A DNA stretch of 64,000 nt from Pseudomonas baetica (GCF_019733355.1 NZ_JAIHLQ010000006.1:1-64000); one strand, 5' to 3'. Positions 47,156-55,394 are shown, numbered from the stretch's first letter. The notes: generated by a model from the sequence alone, not told the origin. Program-made: numbers and translations.

Positions 47156-48073
47156 TCAAGCGGCAAAGCGTTCAATGCCGAGTTGATTGCGCTTGTTGCC
47201 AATCACGTTGAGCGAAACCCCAATCTCTGTGGCCAGCACGGAGTCTCGAACGGTACCTAGTCTTTGCACCTGTGCTTCAGTCCACTGATGCCTAGGTTTT
47301 GGGGTCTGAGCTTCGATGCTCAATGCGTTCCTCCGCAACATTACTGTCTGTAGGGTTACGCCCAGTTGATCTGCAGCTTCCCGATCGGTCATCGTGCCGA
47401 GGATTGCATCACGTTCGGGTGTCCAGCTACTGGCCCGACCACCAACGAAAGCGCCGATCTGAAGTTGCTGGCGCTTGTAGGCAACGGAGCTGCTCGAGAT
47501 GCCTATCGCTGAAGAGACGTCTTTATCGGACATCGTCCCGAGCAACCTGAGGCCTTCCTCAGTCCATACCACTTCTTGTTGAGTTACCAGGGCAGGGATT
47601 TTAAGTTCACTTCTACGAAGGGTTACGCAGCTCCGGCTGACCCCAAGTAGTTTGGCCAGCCTCTTGTCCGGCATGGTGCCGAGCATCTTAATTTTGTCTT
47701 CAGTCCACTCAATGCGGGCGTGGGTGTTGAAAGCCGAGATTTGCAGCTGAGCCCGTTTTTTAGTGACACGCTTATTGCTCACGCCCCAGATCCTGCCGAG
47801 TTCATAGTCACTTTTAGTGCCGAGGAGTTTGATTCGATCAACCGTCCAGAACTTGACCTTGGGTGTAGATTGTTCTTTGGGAGCAGCCTTAGGCGCGGCT
47901 GGAAGCGCCCCATGCTCCGGGGCACCCTTGGACCGGGATGGCTTGATGTTGAGCCGAGTACGCTTGCTGGAGACGACACCAATGGTAATCCCAAGCTTTG
48001 CGGCTACAGCGCGATCAGTATCAGTACCGAGGAGCGCGAGAGCTTGATTAGTCCAGGTGTAGGTGGGTTTCAT
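47156..48073 (-). CDS. Protein of six tandem helix-turn-helix units, 305 aa
   Basis: The protein contains six copies of a 39-residue unit with consensus W-T-x5-L-L-G-T-x2-D-x3-A-x2-L-G-V-S-x3-V-x2-K-R-x2-L-x-I. Units begin near residues 6, 76, 122, 170, 217 and 263; unit 1 is separated from the rest by a Pro/Ala/Lys-rich linker. Each unit reads as a SANT/Myb-like or homeo-type HTH: a Trp-Thr start, a turn at L-G-T and a recognition helix V-x-x-K-R. Arrays of HTH domains are typical of sequence-specific DNA binding; this would contact a long site. It has its own family-P promoter. Candidate plasmid regulator or architectural protein. Confidence 0.75.
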   Translation of the reverse strand: MKPTYTWTNQALALLGTDTDRAVAAKLGITIGVVSSKRTRLNIKPSRSKGAPEHGALPAAPKAAPKEQSTPKVKFWTVDRIKLLGTKSDYELGRIWGVSNKRVTKKRAQLQISAFNTHARIEWTEDKIKMLGTMPDKRLAKLLGVSRSCVTLRRSELKIPALVTQQEVVWTEEGLRLLGTMSDKDVSSAIGISSSSVAYKRQQLQIGAFVGGRASSWTPERDAILGTMTDREAADQLGVTLQTVMLRRNALSIEAQTPKPRHQWTEAQVQRLGTVRDSVLATEIGVSLNVIGNKRNQLGIERFAA

Positions 48074-48106
48074 AAATGAGTCTCCGTTGAATTTCAGAAT
48101 GGGCTC

Positions 48107-48135
48107 ATTTTCCTGTCACCTAAGGTGTGCCAGAA
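48107..48135 (-). promoter_or_regulatory. Family-P promoter of the multi-HTH gene
   Basis: -35 TTCTGG (48130-48135), 17 bp, -10 GAAAAT (48107-48112), leader GAGCCCATTC. Confidence 0.75.
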
Positions 48136-48166
48136 GCGGCAACATATGAAATTTTCCTTCGAGAAA

Positions 48167-48192
48167 GCAAAAGCCCTCCACGTTGGGAGGGC
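48167..48192 (-). terminator. Rho-independent terminator (minus strand)
   Basis: GCCCTCC / GGAGGGC with a 6-base loop, then TTTTGC on the minus strand, 18 bp after the stop of 48210-48539. Confidence 0.75.
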
Positions 48193-48209
48193 TCATTCAA
48201 TTCAAGCGG

Positions 48210-48539
48210 TCAGGCGGCCAGCGCAGCGTTCGGGCCGTAAAGAAACTCGGCCCCCACCACACTGATTCCTTTCAGCTCGCACATTCCGTGATTTCCATCT
48301 ACCTCGATATCCAGGCCCTGAACCGTGTACGACACCTGCAGGTGCTCAAAGACTTGCTCCCCCATCACTTGATCAATCAGTGACTCAAGGGTGGGGTAGT
48401 TGCTCTTGAAGCCTTCCCACGTATCGGAAACCCGGCAGCAAGCTTCGACTCCATCGTCCATGGCCATGTAGCCGCAGTGGGTCTCGGTAGTACCGAGGGT
48501 CTTGAATTCGGTGAGGATGATGGTGAGAGAGTTAGCCAT
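48210..48539 (-). CDS. Hypothetical protein, 109 aa
   Basis: ATG 48539 (MANSLTIILTEFKTLGTTETHCGYMAMDDG) follows AGGA; the frame extends to 48572 in the promoter. Beta-rich, with C-C-R and C-E-L. Not recognised. Own terminator and promoter. Confidence 0.7.
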   Translation of the reverse strand: MANSLTIILTEFKTLGTTETHCGYMAMDDGVEACCRVSDTWEGFKSNYPTLESLIDQVMGEQVFEHLQVSYTVQGLDIEVDGNHGMCELKGISVVGAEFLYGPNAALAA

Positions 48540-48570
48540 GTGTGGACTTCCTGTAGTTGAGTGATAAGTC

Positions 48571-48599
48571 ATCTTCAGTCATGTCATGGTGTGCCAGAA
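48571..48599 (-). promoter_or_regulatory. Family-P promoter
   Basis: -35 TTCTGG (48594-48599), 17 bp, -10 GAAGAT (48571-48576), leader GACTTATCACTCAAC. Confidence 0.75.
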
Positions 48600-48622
48600 C
48601 CCCCAAAAATTGATCACTTCAG

Positions 48623-48754
48623 CTACGCAAGTCGGTGCCGTCCTGTGATCCAGTATCCCGATCGTTGGAATGTGTCTGGCCCAAACCTGGACATCAAAGC
48701 GCTGATGTCGTCTGCTTGAGGCACAGAATCGGCAGTCGGTTGTTTAGGTGGCAT
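48623..48754 (-). CDS. Candidate 43-aa protein
   Basis: MPPKQPTADSVPQADDISALMSRFG... ends 24 bp before the next family-P element. Sense-like composition, no clear ribosome site. Between 48812-49411 and its neighbour. Unknown. Confidence 0.4.
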   Translation of the reverse strand: MPPKQPTADSVPQADDISALMSRFGPDTFQRSGYWITGRHRLA

Positions 48755-48811
48755 ATGGTGACTCGTGCTTGAAGGAGTTAATCAGGGGAGGAACGCGAAC
48801 GAGCAGTTATG

Positions 48812-49411
48812 TCAGGCAAAAGTTGGGGCCTCAATGTCTCCATCAAGGATCGCTACCATCAACCAGCCCGCGTCGGGTTGCGACCCCCGGGCCTCGACCA
48901 AATCTTGATGAGCCATTTCCATTGAGAGGATCTCAAAGCTGGGTCGATCAGCCCAATGCTCTTGGTCACGGCTGTGAACTTGATAGCCAACGATCGCCGG
49001 TGCCAGCGCCGTAATTGGCAAGTGCTTCACGACGACCTTCTCGAAGCTCGACAGCGCGCGGGCGAAAAAACCAGATTCGGGAGGGCAAAGCGATACAAGG
49101 TCTGCAATGGTCATTTGCTGAATGGTCGCTTTGCCGACAGTCATACGCTGCCAATACTCGTTGAACTGCTCGAGCGGGCGAATCCCCGTGGAGTCCAACA
49201 CAAGATTGTTTTTTGGACTGAGAAGGGCGCAGTGGCGCATTCCACCGTTTTCAACGACAGCGACTGCTTGCCCGGTCTCGGCCAAGATGTTCAGGGCGAC
49301 AGTGAGGAAGCTTGCTTGAAGGCCCGAGGCTTCTTGCTCCGCAGGAAGCTCAATGATCAACGCTTTGGGGCCAGTGCAGAGTTTCATAACGAGCAGTTGA
49401 ATTGGCTTCAT
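48812..49411 (-). CDS. Hypothetical protein, 199 aa
   Basis: Starts MKPIQLLVMKLCTGPKALIIELPAEQE behind AGGAGG. The first 60 residues are beta-rich with ENGGMRHCALLS; later helices (EKVVVKHLPITALAPAIVGYQ). Overall unknown. Strong ribosome site, 27 bp from the promoter. Confidence 0.7.
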   Translation of the reverse strand: MKPIQLLVMKLCTGPKALIIELPAEQEASGLQASFLTVALNILAETGQAVAVVENGGMRHCALLSPKNNLVLDSTGIRPLEQFNEYWQRMTVGKATIQQMTIADLVSLCPPESGFFARALSSFEKVVVKHLPITALAPAIVGYQVHSRDQEHWADRPSFEILSMEMAHQDLVEARGSQPDAGWLMVAILDGDIEAPTFA

Positions 49412-49437
49412 AGGGCCTCCTGAATCAGTGAGACCTT

Positions 49438-49466
49438 ATGTTCAACGTCATTCGGTCGTGCCAGAA
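49438..49466 (-). promoter_or_regulatory. Family-P promoter
   Basis: -35 TTCTGG (49461-49466), 17 bp, -10 GAACAT (49438-49443). Confidence 0.7.
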
Positions 49467-49498
49467 GCCAGCGAGGCTGAATCGCCGGCCCCCCAAAC

Positions 49499-50284
49499 CT
49501 ATTGCTCGGTTGCAGGTTGCGCAGCATCCAGCTCAGCCGCTTGCTCTGGCGTACGAGCGAAAGGAGGGATGTGTTCGAGCATCTGCTGGCGGTCATGAGT
49601 TTCTCGATCAGCCGCAGCGGACGGCAACATCTGCATGCCGATCAATTCACGACTGACCTGGGCGTTCGAAGAATCGACCATGTTTTGAAACTGTTCGCTG
49701 ATCCTGGCGTTTCTGACCTGGTTCATGATCATTGGCACGGCATGAACTACAGCATTGATCTGGTCGAGAGTGTCTGCTCGATCCATCGAATATTGTTCGG
49801 CTGGTGTAGGAACGCCAGTGATTCGGGAGACCAAGGGCGAAGCGACGTTCCAACCGATGTTTGCTGCACCAGAGCCGATGAAGCCAATCAGCACTGCTGC
49901 GCTTAACATTTCAGCGAAAGTGAACAGGGTTCTCCGGAACGGGTGCAGCTTTTTGCGAGCTTCGGCTTCGTCCTCGGCTTTGCGTTTTGCACCCAGGTCG
50001 CGAGCTGCAGATATCATTTCGACCAGCTTGTCTGCTTCTTCACGGGTAGTGAAATGAGCGACTGTTTTCGAGCTCGAGTGGTCGGCAACCACGTAGGAGA
50101 GAGGTTGCTCGTAGCCTTGGCGGGTATCTACCTCGTCCAGAGAGCGGAGTGAGTAGCTGAGGCTGCCATAGCCGCTTGCGATCTCAACAGCAAAACCCGG
50201 AGCCAAAAGTCTTATCGACCCACGCTCGCTTGCATCGACAGTGATATCAGATGCCGTTGCAAATATTGTTGGGTTGCTTTCCAT
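49499..50284 (-). CDS. Hypothetical protein with one central membrane span, 261 aa
   Basis: ATG 50284 is behind GAGATCC. An N-terminal cytoplasmic region of 110 residues with a charged helical end (ARDLGAKRKAEDEAEARKKLH), one membrane span (LFTFAEMLSAAVLIGFIGSGAA) and a helical C-terminal part rich in Gln/Asn. No family-P element; its upstream has the exact 12-mer GTTTTGGGTTGC. Unknown. Confidence 0.65.
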   Translation of the reverse strand: MESNPTIFATASDITVDASERGSIRLLAPGFAVEIASGYGSLSYSLRSLDEVDTRQGYEQPLSYVVADHSSSKTVAHFTTREEADKLVEMISAARDLGAKRKAEDEAEARKKLHPFRRTLFTFAEMLSAAVLIGFIGSGAANIGWNVASPLVSRITGVPTPAEQYSMDRADTLDQINAVVHAVPMIMNQVRNARISEQFQNMVDSSNAQVSRELIGMQMLPSAAADRETHDRQQMLEHIPPFARTPEQAAELDAAQPATEQ

Positions 50285-50338
50285 GTGAGGATCTCAATGA
50301 ACTAGTGATGCCTCATTTTGAAGAGTTGCGCCCTCTCT

Positions 50339-50350
50339 GCAACCCAAAAC
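50339..50350 (-). promoter_or_regulatory. Second conserved 12-mer, GTTTTGGGTTGC
   Basis: Identical to the 12-mers at 5507-5518 and 56341-56352. It lies 55 bp upstream of ATG 50284; AAAATGAGGCATCAC follows, resembling the family-P leader. Confidence 0.45.
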
Positions 50351-50398
50351 CATGTTATGGAATTCCGGATAAAATTCCATGCTCATGACGACTACGGA

Positions 50399-51340
50399 TC
50401 AGGAAGGACACCCGATGCTCGATTTGGCACCGAAAACGACAAGTTGAAGAAGCTCCAGAGCCCGTGCCGTATCGATCTCGCTCAGCTCGTCTCGGAAACA
50501 GCAGGGGCATGGAATTCCATCGTCTCCCGATGCAGATGGCGAGGAAGTACACTCTTGTGAACTGCCAAGCCACCCGCATTTCTCGCACTCTGCCAGGTAG
50601 TAGCGCGAATTAAGTGGCACACGTCCAAGCCGGCCCTGGTGCATTGCAGCTCGCAGCACAAAGCCTTCGTCTGAAGGGGCATCAATGATGGCCTTGAGGT
50701 CGGCCGGCTGGATCAGAATTGGGCAGCCCAGTGATTCGGGGTGGTCTTCACCATCACCCTGCCAGACCCAGATGGAAGGCTCATCACTCTGGTACAGGCG
50801 GTATAAGTTGAGCTCAGCCTGCAGTCGGGCGATCGTTTTATCCTGCGCTTTCGCATGCTGAACCAGACGATCGAACTTGTAAGCAGGGACAGAGCGGCCC
50901 TGCTCAGTTGAATTCGAGCTGTCCTGAACGGGACGGATAGTAACGCCAGCCCGATTACCTGAGGTGCATGCCTTTCGGTTGATATCCACCTGATGCACTA
51001 ACTCATTTGCGATCTGAATGCAGTGCTCCGCGTTGAAGGACTGACATCCGCCTGCAGAGGGCCCATCATTCAGCAGCTGGCGTATCGCCTTGGAACCCTG
51101 ACTGATGCAGTGATTGAAGCCCTCGATATCCCATGCGGCCGGGCTGGAGGGCTCCGCAATGTGAGTTGAGTTCAGCATAGCGAGGAAGCTTTCGGCGGCG
51201 CTTTTATCGACTTCCGGTGAGGCAATGAGAAAAGGCTCCACTGTCTGCTTCAGTGAAGGCCACAGCAGCTTCAGGGCCTGGAGTGTATTCAGTGAATGGT
51301 CGCTGTCGTTGCTGTCTACGGACGTAGTTGCTGAAGTCAT
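50399..51340 (-). CDS. Zinc-binding hypothetical protein, 313 aa
   Basis: Starts MTSATTSVDSNDSDHSLNTLQALKLLW. The C-terminal third has C-E-K-C-G-W and C-P-C-C, about 25 residues apart, a zinc-ribbon pair. A mid-protein coiled coil is suggested by HAKAQDKTIARLQAELNLYRLYQ. Not recognised; may bind nucleic acid. A longer leader of 58 bp with a possible stem (GGCTGA ... TCAGCC) precedes it. Confidence 0.65.
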   Translation of the reverse strand: MTSATTSVDSNDSDHSLNTLQALKLLWPSLKQTVEPFLIASPEVDKSAAESFLAMLNSTHIAEPSSPAAWDIEGFNHCISQGSKAIRQLLNDGPSAGGCQSFNAEHCIQIANELVHQVDINRKACTSGNRAGVTIRPVQDSSNSTEQGRSVPAYKFDRLVQHAKAQDKTIARLQAELNLYRLYQSDEPSIWVWQGDGEDHPESLGCPILIQPADLKAIIDAPSDEGFVLRAAMHQGRLGRVPLNSRYYLAECEKCGWLGSSQECTSSPSASGDDGIPCPCCFRDELSEIDTARALELLQLVVFGAKSSIGCPS

Positions 51341-51397
51341 TGGCTCAACTCGGTTTTAAAGGATGGGGTGGCTGATCGTTAAGTCAGCCCTTCGAAA

Positions 51398-51426
51398 ACA
51401 ATATGCCGAGATGACTCGTGCCAGAA
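51398..51426 (-). promoter_or_regulatory. Family-P promoter
   Basis: -35 TTCTGG (51421-51426), 17 bp, -10 TATTGT (51398-51403); longer distance to the start (58 bp). Confidence 0.65.
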
Positions 51427-51431
51427 CCGGG

Positions 51432-51842
51432 TCAGGCAGATCCTGCAGTGACAATTCCAAGCTGTTGGCCAGCCTCTCGGACTAGGTCGAGTGAAGCGTT
51501 GTCATACCCCCAATAATTGAACTCGCGTTCACCTGGTGGGACTGTTTTAAAATACTGATGTCGGATCTGATCCCCCGACAGAACAAAGTCACGGATCGCC
51601 CGCACGAAGTCCCTCAATCCGCCCCCATGGCAGAAGTCTGGCCAGCTTCCATCGCTGTGCGTATCAACGACTTTCTGGGTGTACTCGTCCAGGATCAGTA
51701 CGCGTTCGTTGTGTAGGCTCAGTTCTGCAATCCGTCCGCTGGCTTTGTGCAGGAAGAACTGCCGGCCATGACTGGCAATTGCGTTTAGAAATGAGTTGGC
51801 GATGGCGAGACGATGCTCTTGAGTCTCTGAGAAGGTTGTCAC
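51432..51842 (-). CDS. Hypothetical protein, 136 aa
   Basis: The start is GTG 51842 behind AGGAG. Mixed fold with an aromatic centre (FVLSGDQIRHQYFKTVPPGEREFNYWGYD). A degenerate promoter -35 (TTCTGCCAG) is seen near 51898-51907. Not recognised. Confidence 0.6.
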   Translation of the reverse strand: MTTFSETQEHRLAIANSFLNAIASHGRQFFLHKASGRIAELSLHNERVLILDEYTQKVVDTHSDGSWPDFCHGGGLRDFVRAIRDFVLSGDQIRHQYFKTVPPGEREFNYWGYDNASLDLVREAGQQLGIVTAGSA

Positions 51843-51849
51843 GGCGGAC

Positions 51850-52100
51850 TCCTATACTGGATGTGGTAAAGGGCAAGATCAGCTGAAAGGCAGCATTTCT
51901 GGCAGAACATCTATGGCCTCGAACTCTCGTCCGGCTGCATTCTCCGCAGCGCGTGTGCGGGCCAAAAGCCGCTGGGGTATCAGTGACTGGGCGTCTGACC
52001 AGGCGCGGCATCGGTGAGCAGGGAAAGCCCCCAGTAGTTGCGGAAAGGACATTATCCCTTATAGGGAAGGCCCCCCAGCGAAAACCGAGGTGCCTAAAAT
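51850..52100. other. 250-bp gap with only weak candidates
   Basis: No convincing gene. A 34-codon plus-strand frame (51913-52017) has no ribosome site. The degenerate family-P -35 near 51898 is the only regulatory sign. Confidence 0.4.
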
Positions 52101-52106
52101 CACGCC

Positions 52107-52385
52107 TCAAGCTGCTGCGCTTGTTGCTTCGTAGTCAATTCTGTTCTGAGTGTTGCCATTCCAGCCGCGGGGCTTTTTGTCATCCCGGTATTTGAGGCTG
52201 AGGATTGCCGAGTGGCTTTGGGACTGACCTTTGCTCAGATGCGCCAGGTGGGTCTGGGCGTCGCGGTAGGTCATTTGTTTGCATTCCTCGAAGAGGACTG
52301 AATCGCTGCCGCTGGCGGCGATGACCAGGTTCCCGACGAAGCTGACTTTTCGGATCAGAAAGCGAAAGTCATAGAGCGCTGCCAT
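52107..52385 (-). CDS. Hypothetical protein, 92 aa
   Basis: Starts MAALYDFRFLIRKVSFVGNLVIAASGS behind GGAG, 31 bp from a near-consensus promoter. Beta-rich start, then a Ser/Gln-rich and basic C-terminus. Not recognised. Confidence 0.7.
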   Translation of the reverse strand: MAALYDFRFLIRKVSFVGNLVIAASGSDSVLFEECKQMTYRDAQTHLAHLSKGQSQSHSAILSLKYRDDKKPRGWNGNTQNRIDYEATSAAA

Positions 52386-52415
52386 GGTGTTTCTCCGTTA
52401 GGTTTCGATGAGGTC

Positions 52416-52444
52416 ATCATCAGCCCCTACGGGGTGTGGCAGAA
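52416..52444 (-). promoter_or_regulatory. Family-P promoter
   Basis: -35 TTCTGC (52439-52444), 17 bp, -10 GATGAT (52416-52421), leader GACCTCATCG. Confidence 0.85.
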
Positions 52445-52510
52445 GCGGCTAAAGCGAGTCAATTGGGTGCCTATCTCAAAGGACAGGCACCCCCACAATT
52501 ACTGGGTTGG

Positions 52511-52867
52511 TTACTCAGCTGGCTTTGCTTTCTTGCGGGTGGGTTTCTTCACAGGCTCGGCCGGTGCGAGCTTTTGAACCGCTTCGCTGATTGCAGACTT
52601 GTTCTGGTCGATCCAGCTAGATTCAGGAGCAGGGTCAGCATCGATTTGCAGCGTAACTTGGTCCACCAGCCTGGGATTGAAACCACGTGGCAATCGGCTT
52701 GCTGGCGACAGGTTGAGCAGGTGGCGTGTCCAGTATTGCTTCCATTGCCCTTTCGGGCGGGCGAATTCCGCAGCGACCATGCCGGCCACCGATGACTTAC
52801 CAGCGCCACCCTTGGAAAACAGGTTCGCCTTGTTGCTGAAGAGATGTGCCTTGAGCGTTTGAGTCAC
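52511..52867 (-). CDS. Small protein with a P-loop-like segment, 118 aa
   Basis: The start is GTG 52867 with AGGA 7 bp upstream; the longer frame to 53050 is rejected. K-G-G-A-G-K-S-S-V-A-G at residues 19-29 resembles the deviant Walker A of ParA/MinD ATPases (KGGxGKT/S), but no Walker B or later ParA motif exists. Basic C-terminal tail (KKPTRKKAKPAE) typical of DNA-binding. Possibly a ParA-like fragment, or chance. Second gene after 52945-53592. Confidence 0.55.
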   Translation of the reverse strand: MTQTLKAHLFSNKANLFSKGGAGKSSVAGMVAAEFARPKGQWKQYWTRHLLNLSPASRLPRGFNPRLVDQVTLQIDADPAPESSWIDQNKSAISEAVQKLAPAEPVKKPTRKKAKPAE

Positions 52868-52944
52868 TGATTTATCCTCACAATCTTGTCGTGCCGGCGA
52901 CGGTCTTGCCGACGCCAGCGTGGTTGAAGTGTACCGCAATGCCT

Positions 52945-53592
52945 TCAAGGGGGCGTGCAGGCCGGTAGTCCAAGGGTGCTGGCCCCTTGATACAAAGTGT
53001 GCACGGTGCCATCCATAAGCTGCACCTGAACCCACGAGTGCCCATCGCATGTGTAATTGAAGGCTAGCGCTTCGGCCGTCATTGCCTTGGCCTTAGCGAG
53101 CGCCTCATCGTAGGTAGCCCACTCATGGCTGTCGGACTTGAAAGTCAATACTGTAGGGGTCGAAGCGTTCGGACCCTCTGTGCCGTACTCAACGTTAAAC
53201 GGTGGCAGGAAGACGGAAACGTGGAGATTCGGGTCCTCATACCAGTCCGGAAGATCCTGCCCCAAGCTGGTGCCAATCACCGCCAAGGTGTAAGCGTGAA
53301 CGAGGCTGGAGCCCATGTAAGATTGACCGTCAGGTGTCTCGACCAACCAACGGCCAGTGCCGATTGGACGGCTAGACAGCTGCCACTGAGCTACCAAGGG
53401 CATGATGGCGAGGAGGGTGTTAGGGTTACTGACAGCTTTTGGGGTGTCGAAAGGTCCAAACTCGCGGCGATTGAAAATTATGTCGCACTGCCAATCATCC
53501 CACGGGGCGCGAATAAGGCCTTTCTTCGAGGGCTCAAGTGCAATAGCGAGGTAGAGGCTGAGCAGGTTGCCTTTGAGATTCTGGAGTTGCAT
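52945..53592 (-). CDS. Hypothetical protein, 215 aa
   Basis: ATG 53592 (MQLQNLKGNLLSLYLAIALEPSK) follows GGTGA and is 29 bp from a strong promoter; the frame to 53622 overlaps it. Aromatic-rich, with WLVETPDGQSYMGSSLVHAYTLAVIG; loosely recalls phage DUF2591-type proteins, not certain. Ends with a Pro-rich tail. Two-gene unit with 52511-52867. Confidence 0.6.
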   Translation of the reverse strand: MQLQNLKGNLLSLYLAIALEPSKKGLIRAPWDDWQCDIIFNRREFGPFDTPKAVSNPNTLLAIMPLVAQWQLSSRPIGTGRWLVETPDGQSYMGSSLVHAYTLAVIGTSLGQDLPDWYEDPNLHVSVFLPPFNVEYGTEGPNASTPTVLTFKSDSHEWATYDEALAKAKAMTAEALAFNYTCDGHSWVQVQLMDGTVHTLYQGASTLGLPACTPP

Positions 53593-53620
53593 ATGGGTCA
53601 CCAGTTGAAGTTGATGACCC

Positions 53621-53649
53621 ATAGTCCGTCTGGATTGGATGTGGCAGAA
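53621..53649 (-). promoter_or_regulatory. Family-P promoter
   Basis: -35 TTCTGC (53644-53649), 17 bp, -10 GACTAT (53621-53626), leader GGGTCATCAACTT: near consensus. Confidence 0.85.
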
Positions 53650-53652
53650 GCC

Positions 53653-53985
53653 TCACCAGCCGCGATTTCTATTCAGCTTGGTCTGCTCCATTTGATTGGC
53701 CAGAAAGGACTGCGCTTTAACATCCAGCTGCTCGCATGCCTTCGCACTGCTGTCGCCCCATTCCATGACTGAGCCACCACCCGGATTCGCGCCATGCCAG
53801 CTATTTTGAGCGGCTTCCTCAGTGGCGTGACCGGTTGAGACCCACTCAAACTGGTCCCCGTACTCGACGTCCCATTCAGAATCGTGGTCATCGTCATCAT
53901 CGTTGATAGGCCAGCACTCATAGAACGCCAGCGACCACTTGCCATCCTTGGACTGCCAGCAAATGTTTTCCCGGTTGAAGCTCAT
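53653..53985 (-). CDS. Acidic hypothetical protein, 110 aa
   Basis: Begins MSFNRENICWQSKDGKWSLAFYECWP, then an unusual run of six Asp with His; overall acidic and Trp-rich. 66 bp after 54052-54315 and likely its transcript partner. Weak GGGAAAAGAG ribosome site. Unknown. Confidence 0.65.
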   Translation of the reverse strand: MSFNRENICWQSKDGKWSLAFYECWPINDDDDDHDSEWDVEYGDQFEWVSTGHATEEAAQNSWHGANPGGGSVMEWGDSSAKACEQLDVKAQSFLANQMEQTKLNRNRGW

Positions 53986-54051
53986 GCTCTTTTCCCAGCT
54001 ATTCGATAAGGGGCCGGCAGGGCTGGCCGTTACTATAGGGGCGGATGCGCC

Positions 54052-54315
54052 TTAGTAGTCTTCGTCGTCCTGAGCGATTTGAGCCATTACCCAGTCCCAA
54101 TAGTCGGGGACTGTTTGTTCACCAACGGGGTTTGCTGCGCTCCAGTCCGAGCGCAGGTAGTACTCGTGCTCGCCAGCCTCAAGGAACTTGGCCACGAGCT
54201 CGCTGCGAGATAGCCCGAAATCCTCGTAGTCGTAAGGGAGTGAGCCGGTATTGGTGTACACCTCAGCTGTGGATTTGTTCGGGGCGAATGTGGCGGTAGA
54301 GGTAGGATTATTCAC
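54052..54315 (-). CDS. Hypothetical protein, 87 aa
   Basis: The start is GTG 54315 with GGGAG upstream. The C-terminus (LRSDWSAANPVGEQTVPDYWDWVMAQIAQ) is similar to the end of 54473-54982 (YTKEDW...LQGYWNWVASKI), so the two genes are paralogous in that domain. Acidic end. Unknown function. Confidence 0.65.
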   Translation of the reverse strand: MNNPTSTATFAPNKSTAEVYTNTGSLPYDYEDFGLSRSELVAKFLEAGEHEYYLRSDWSAANPVGEQTVPDYWDWVMAQIAQDDEDY

Positions 54316-54340
54316 GGTTAGCTCCCTGATTTGATGAGCT

Positions 54341-54369
54341 ATATTCCGTCGAAATTAAGGGTGCCAGAA
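54341..54369 (-). promoter_or_regulatory. Family-P promoter
   Basis: -35 TTCTGG (54364-54369), 17 bp, -10 GAATAT (54341-54346), leader AGCTCATCAAATC: near consensus. Confidence 0.85.
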
Positions 54370-54472
54370 CCCTCCCGCTCAGAAATTCAGTGAGCGACCG
54401 ATAGACCCTCAACTCTACGAATCTCAGGATCGGATCGGAATGCAGGGGGCCTGACTGCACGTGGTTGTTGAA

Positions 54473-54982
54473 TTAGGATTGAGCACACTCAATTTTCGAA
54501 GCGACCCAGTTCCAGTAGCCCTGCAAGGTGTCACAATTCAAGACCTCGTATCTCCAGTCTTCCTTCGTATACAGGCCATGCTCACCTGCTGCTGAATACT
54601 TCGTCGACAATTGCAAAGCATCCAGTCCAATGTCTGGTTTCCGTTGCAGCAACAGGGCGGGGATACCTGCGACGAAACCCTCAAGCAGGGAAGCAAAACC
54701 AGGGTCCCCGGTTTCCGCCCAGCCATAGACCTGATCTTTGGGTTCAGCAAAATTGTCGAACCGCACCCTGTTCAGCATTTCGCCTGAGGTGGTGTGTGAG
54801 AACTCGAGAATGCAGACATCGAAACATTCAAGCAGTGGCTCAAGTTCCTCTGCAGTTTGAACCGGGTGGCGGTCGTGAGAGTAGTTGCAGACTGCTTTAA
54901 GGGTCCAGCCTGCGATCTTGAGGGTGTTGATGAGAGCGTGGGCCATCATCACTGTTGTTGCTTCTGGCGTTGGTTCTGACAT
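54473..54982 (-). CDS. Hypothetical protein, 169 aa
   Basis: ATG 54982 follows AGGAGG. N-terminal helical half with a DUF-like core (MAHALINTLKIAGWTLKAVCNYSHDR) and a C-terminal domain shared with 54052-54315 (AAGEHGLYTKEDW ... YWNWVASKI). The shared domain may be a protein-interaction unit. Unknown. Confidence 0.7.
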   Translation of the reverse strand: MSEPTPEATTVMMAHALINTLKIAGWTLKAVCNYSHDRHPVQTAEELEPLLECFDVCILEFSHTTSGEMLNRVRFDNFAEPKDQVYGWAETGDPGFASLLEGFVAGIPALLLQRKPDIGLDALQLSTKYSAAGEHGLYTKEDWRYEVLNCDTLQGYWNWVASKIECAQS

Positions 54983-55009
54983 TTGGCACCTCCTGATTTT
55001 GAGGATCCC

Positions 55010-55038
55010 AGGATGCTTGGCTTAACCGTGTGCCAGAA
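55010..55038 (-). promoter_or_regulatory. Family-P promoter
   Basis: -35 TTCTGG (55033-55038), 17 bp, -10 CATCCT (55010-55015), leader GGGATCCTCAAAATC. Confidence 0.7.
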
Positions 55039-55079
55039 CCAGGCGAGGAATGAATGTTAGAGAGGAATTGCAGTTCCAC

Positions 55080-55394
55080 TCAAAGTGCAGGCGACGTCTC
55101 AGGCTTCAAATATTCCGGAGAGATAGCGTCGGCGGGTATGGCCAGCCCCCACCACTCAAGTATCTTCTCGCGGAAAAGGGCCCAGTCAGCTACGGTGGTC
55201 GAACCGTGGGTACAGAGCCTGCACTCTGGCGAGCCAGCAAGCTGTTCGGTAATAGTGTTGTGAAGGTCGATACCTCTCTCACTGAACCGTCCGACAGTGC
55301 TGGCATCGCTGCATTGGACCCAAATTCTGTCCCGCAGCGGGGTGGTTTCAAACCAATATTCGAGAGCCAATTTCGTTACTCCGTAACTGGCCAT
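55080..55394 (-). CDS. Hypothetical protein, 104 aa
   Basis: MASYGVTKLALEYWFETTPLRDRIWV... with C-R-L-C in the C-terminal half, a possible metal site. Ribosome site weak. 70 bp after 55466-56164 and likely in its transcript. Unknown. Confidence 0.6.
   Translation of the reverse strand: MASYGVTKLALEYWFETTPLRDRIWVQCSDASTVGRFSERGIDLHNTITEQLAGSPECRLCTHGSTTVADWALFREKILEWWGLAIPADAISPEYLKPETSPAL

Noticed and set aside
51664..52110. Minus-strand frame of 148 codons in the gap before 51432-51842
   Set aside because: Arg/Ser/Thr-rich, non-protein-like, overlaps a supported gene in another frame.
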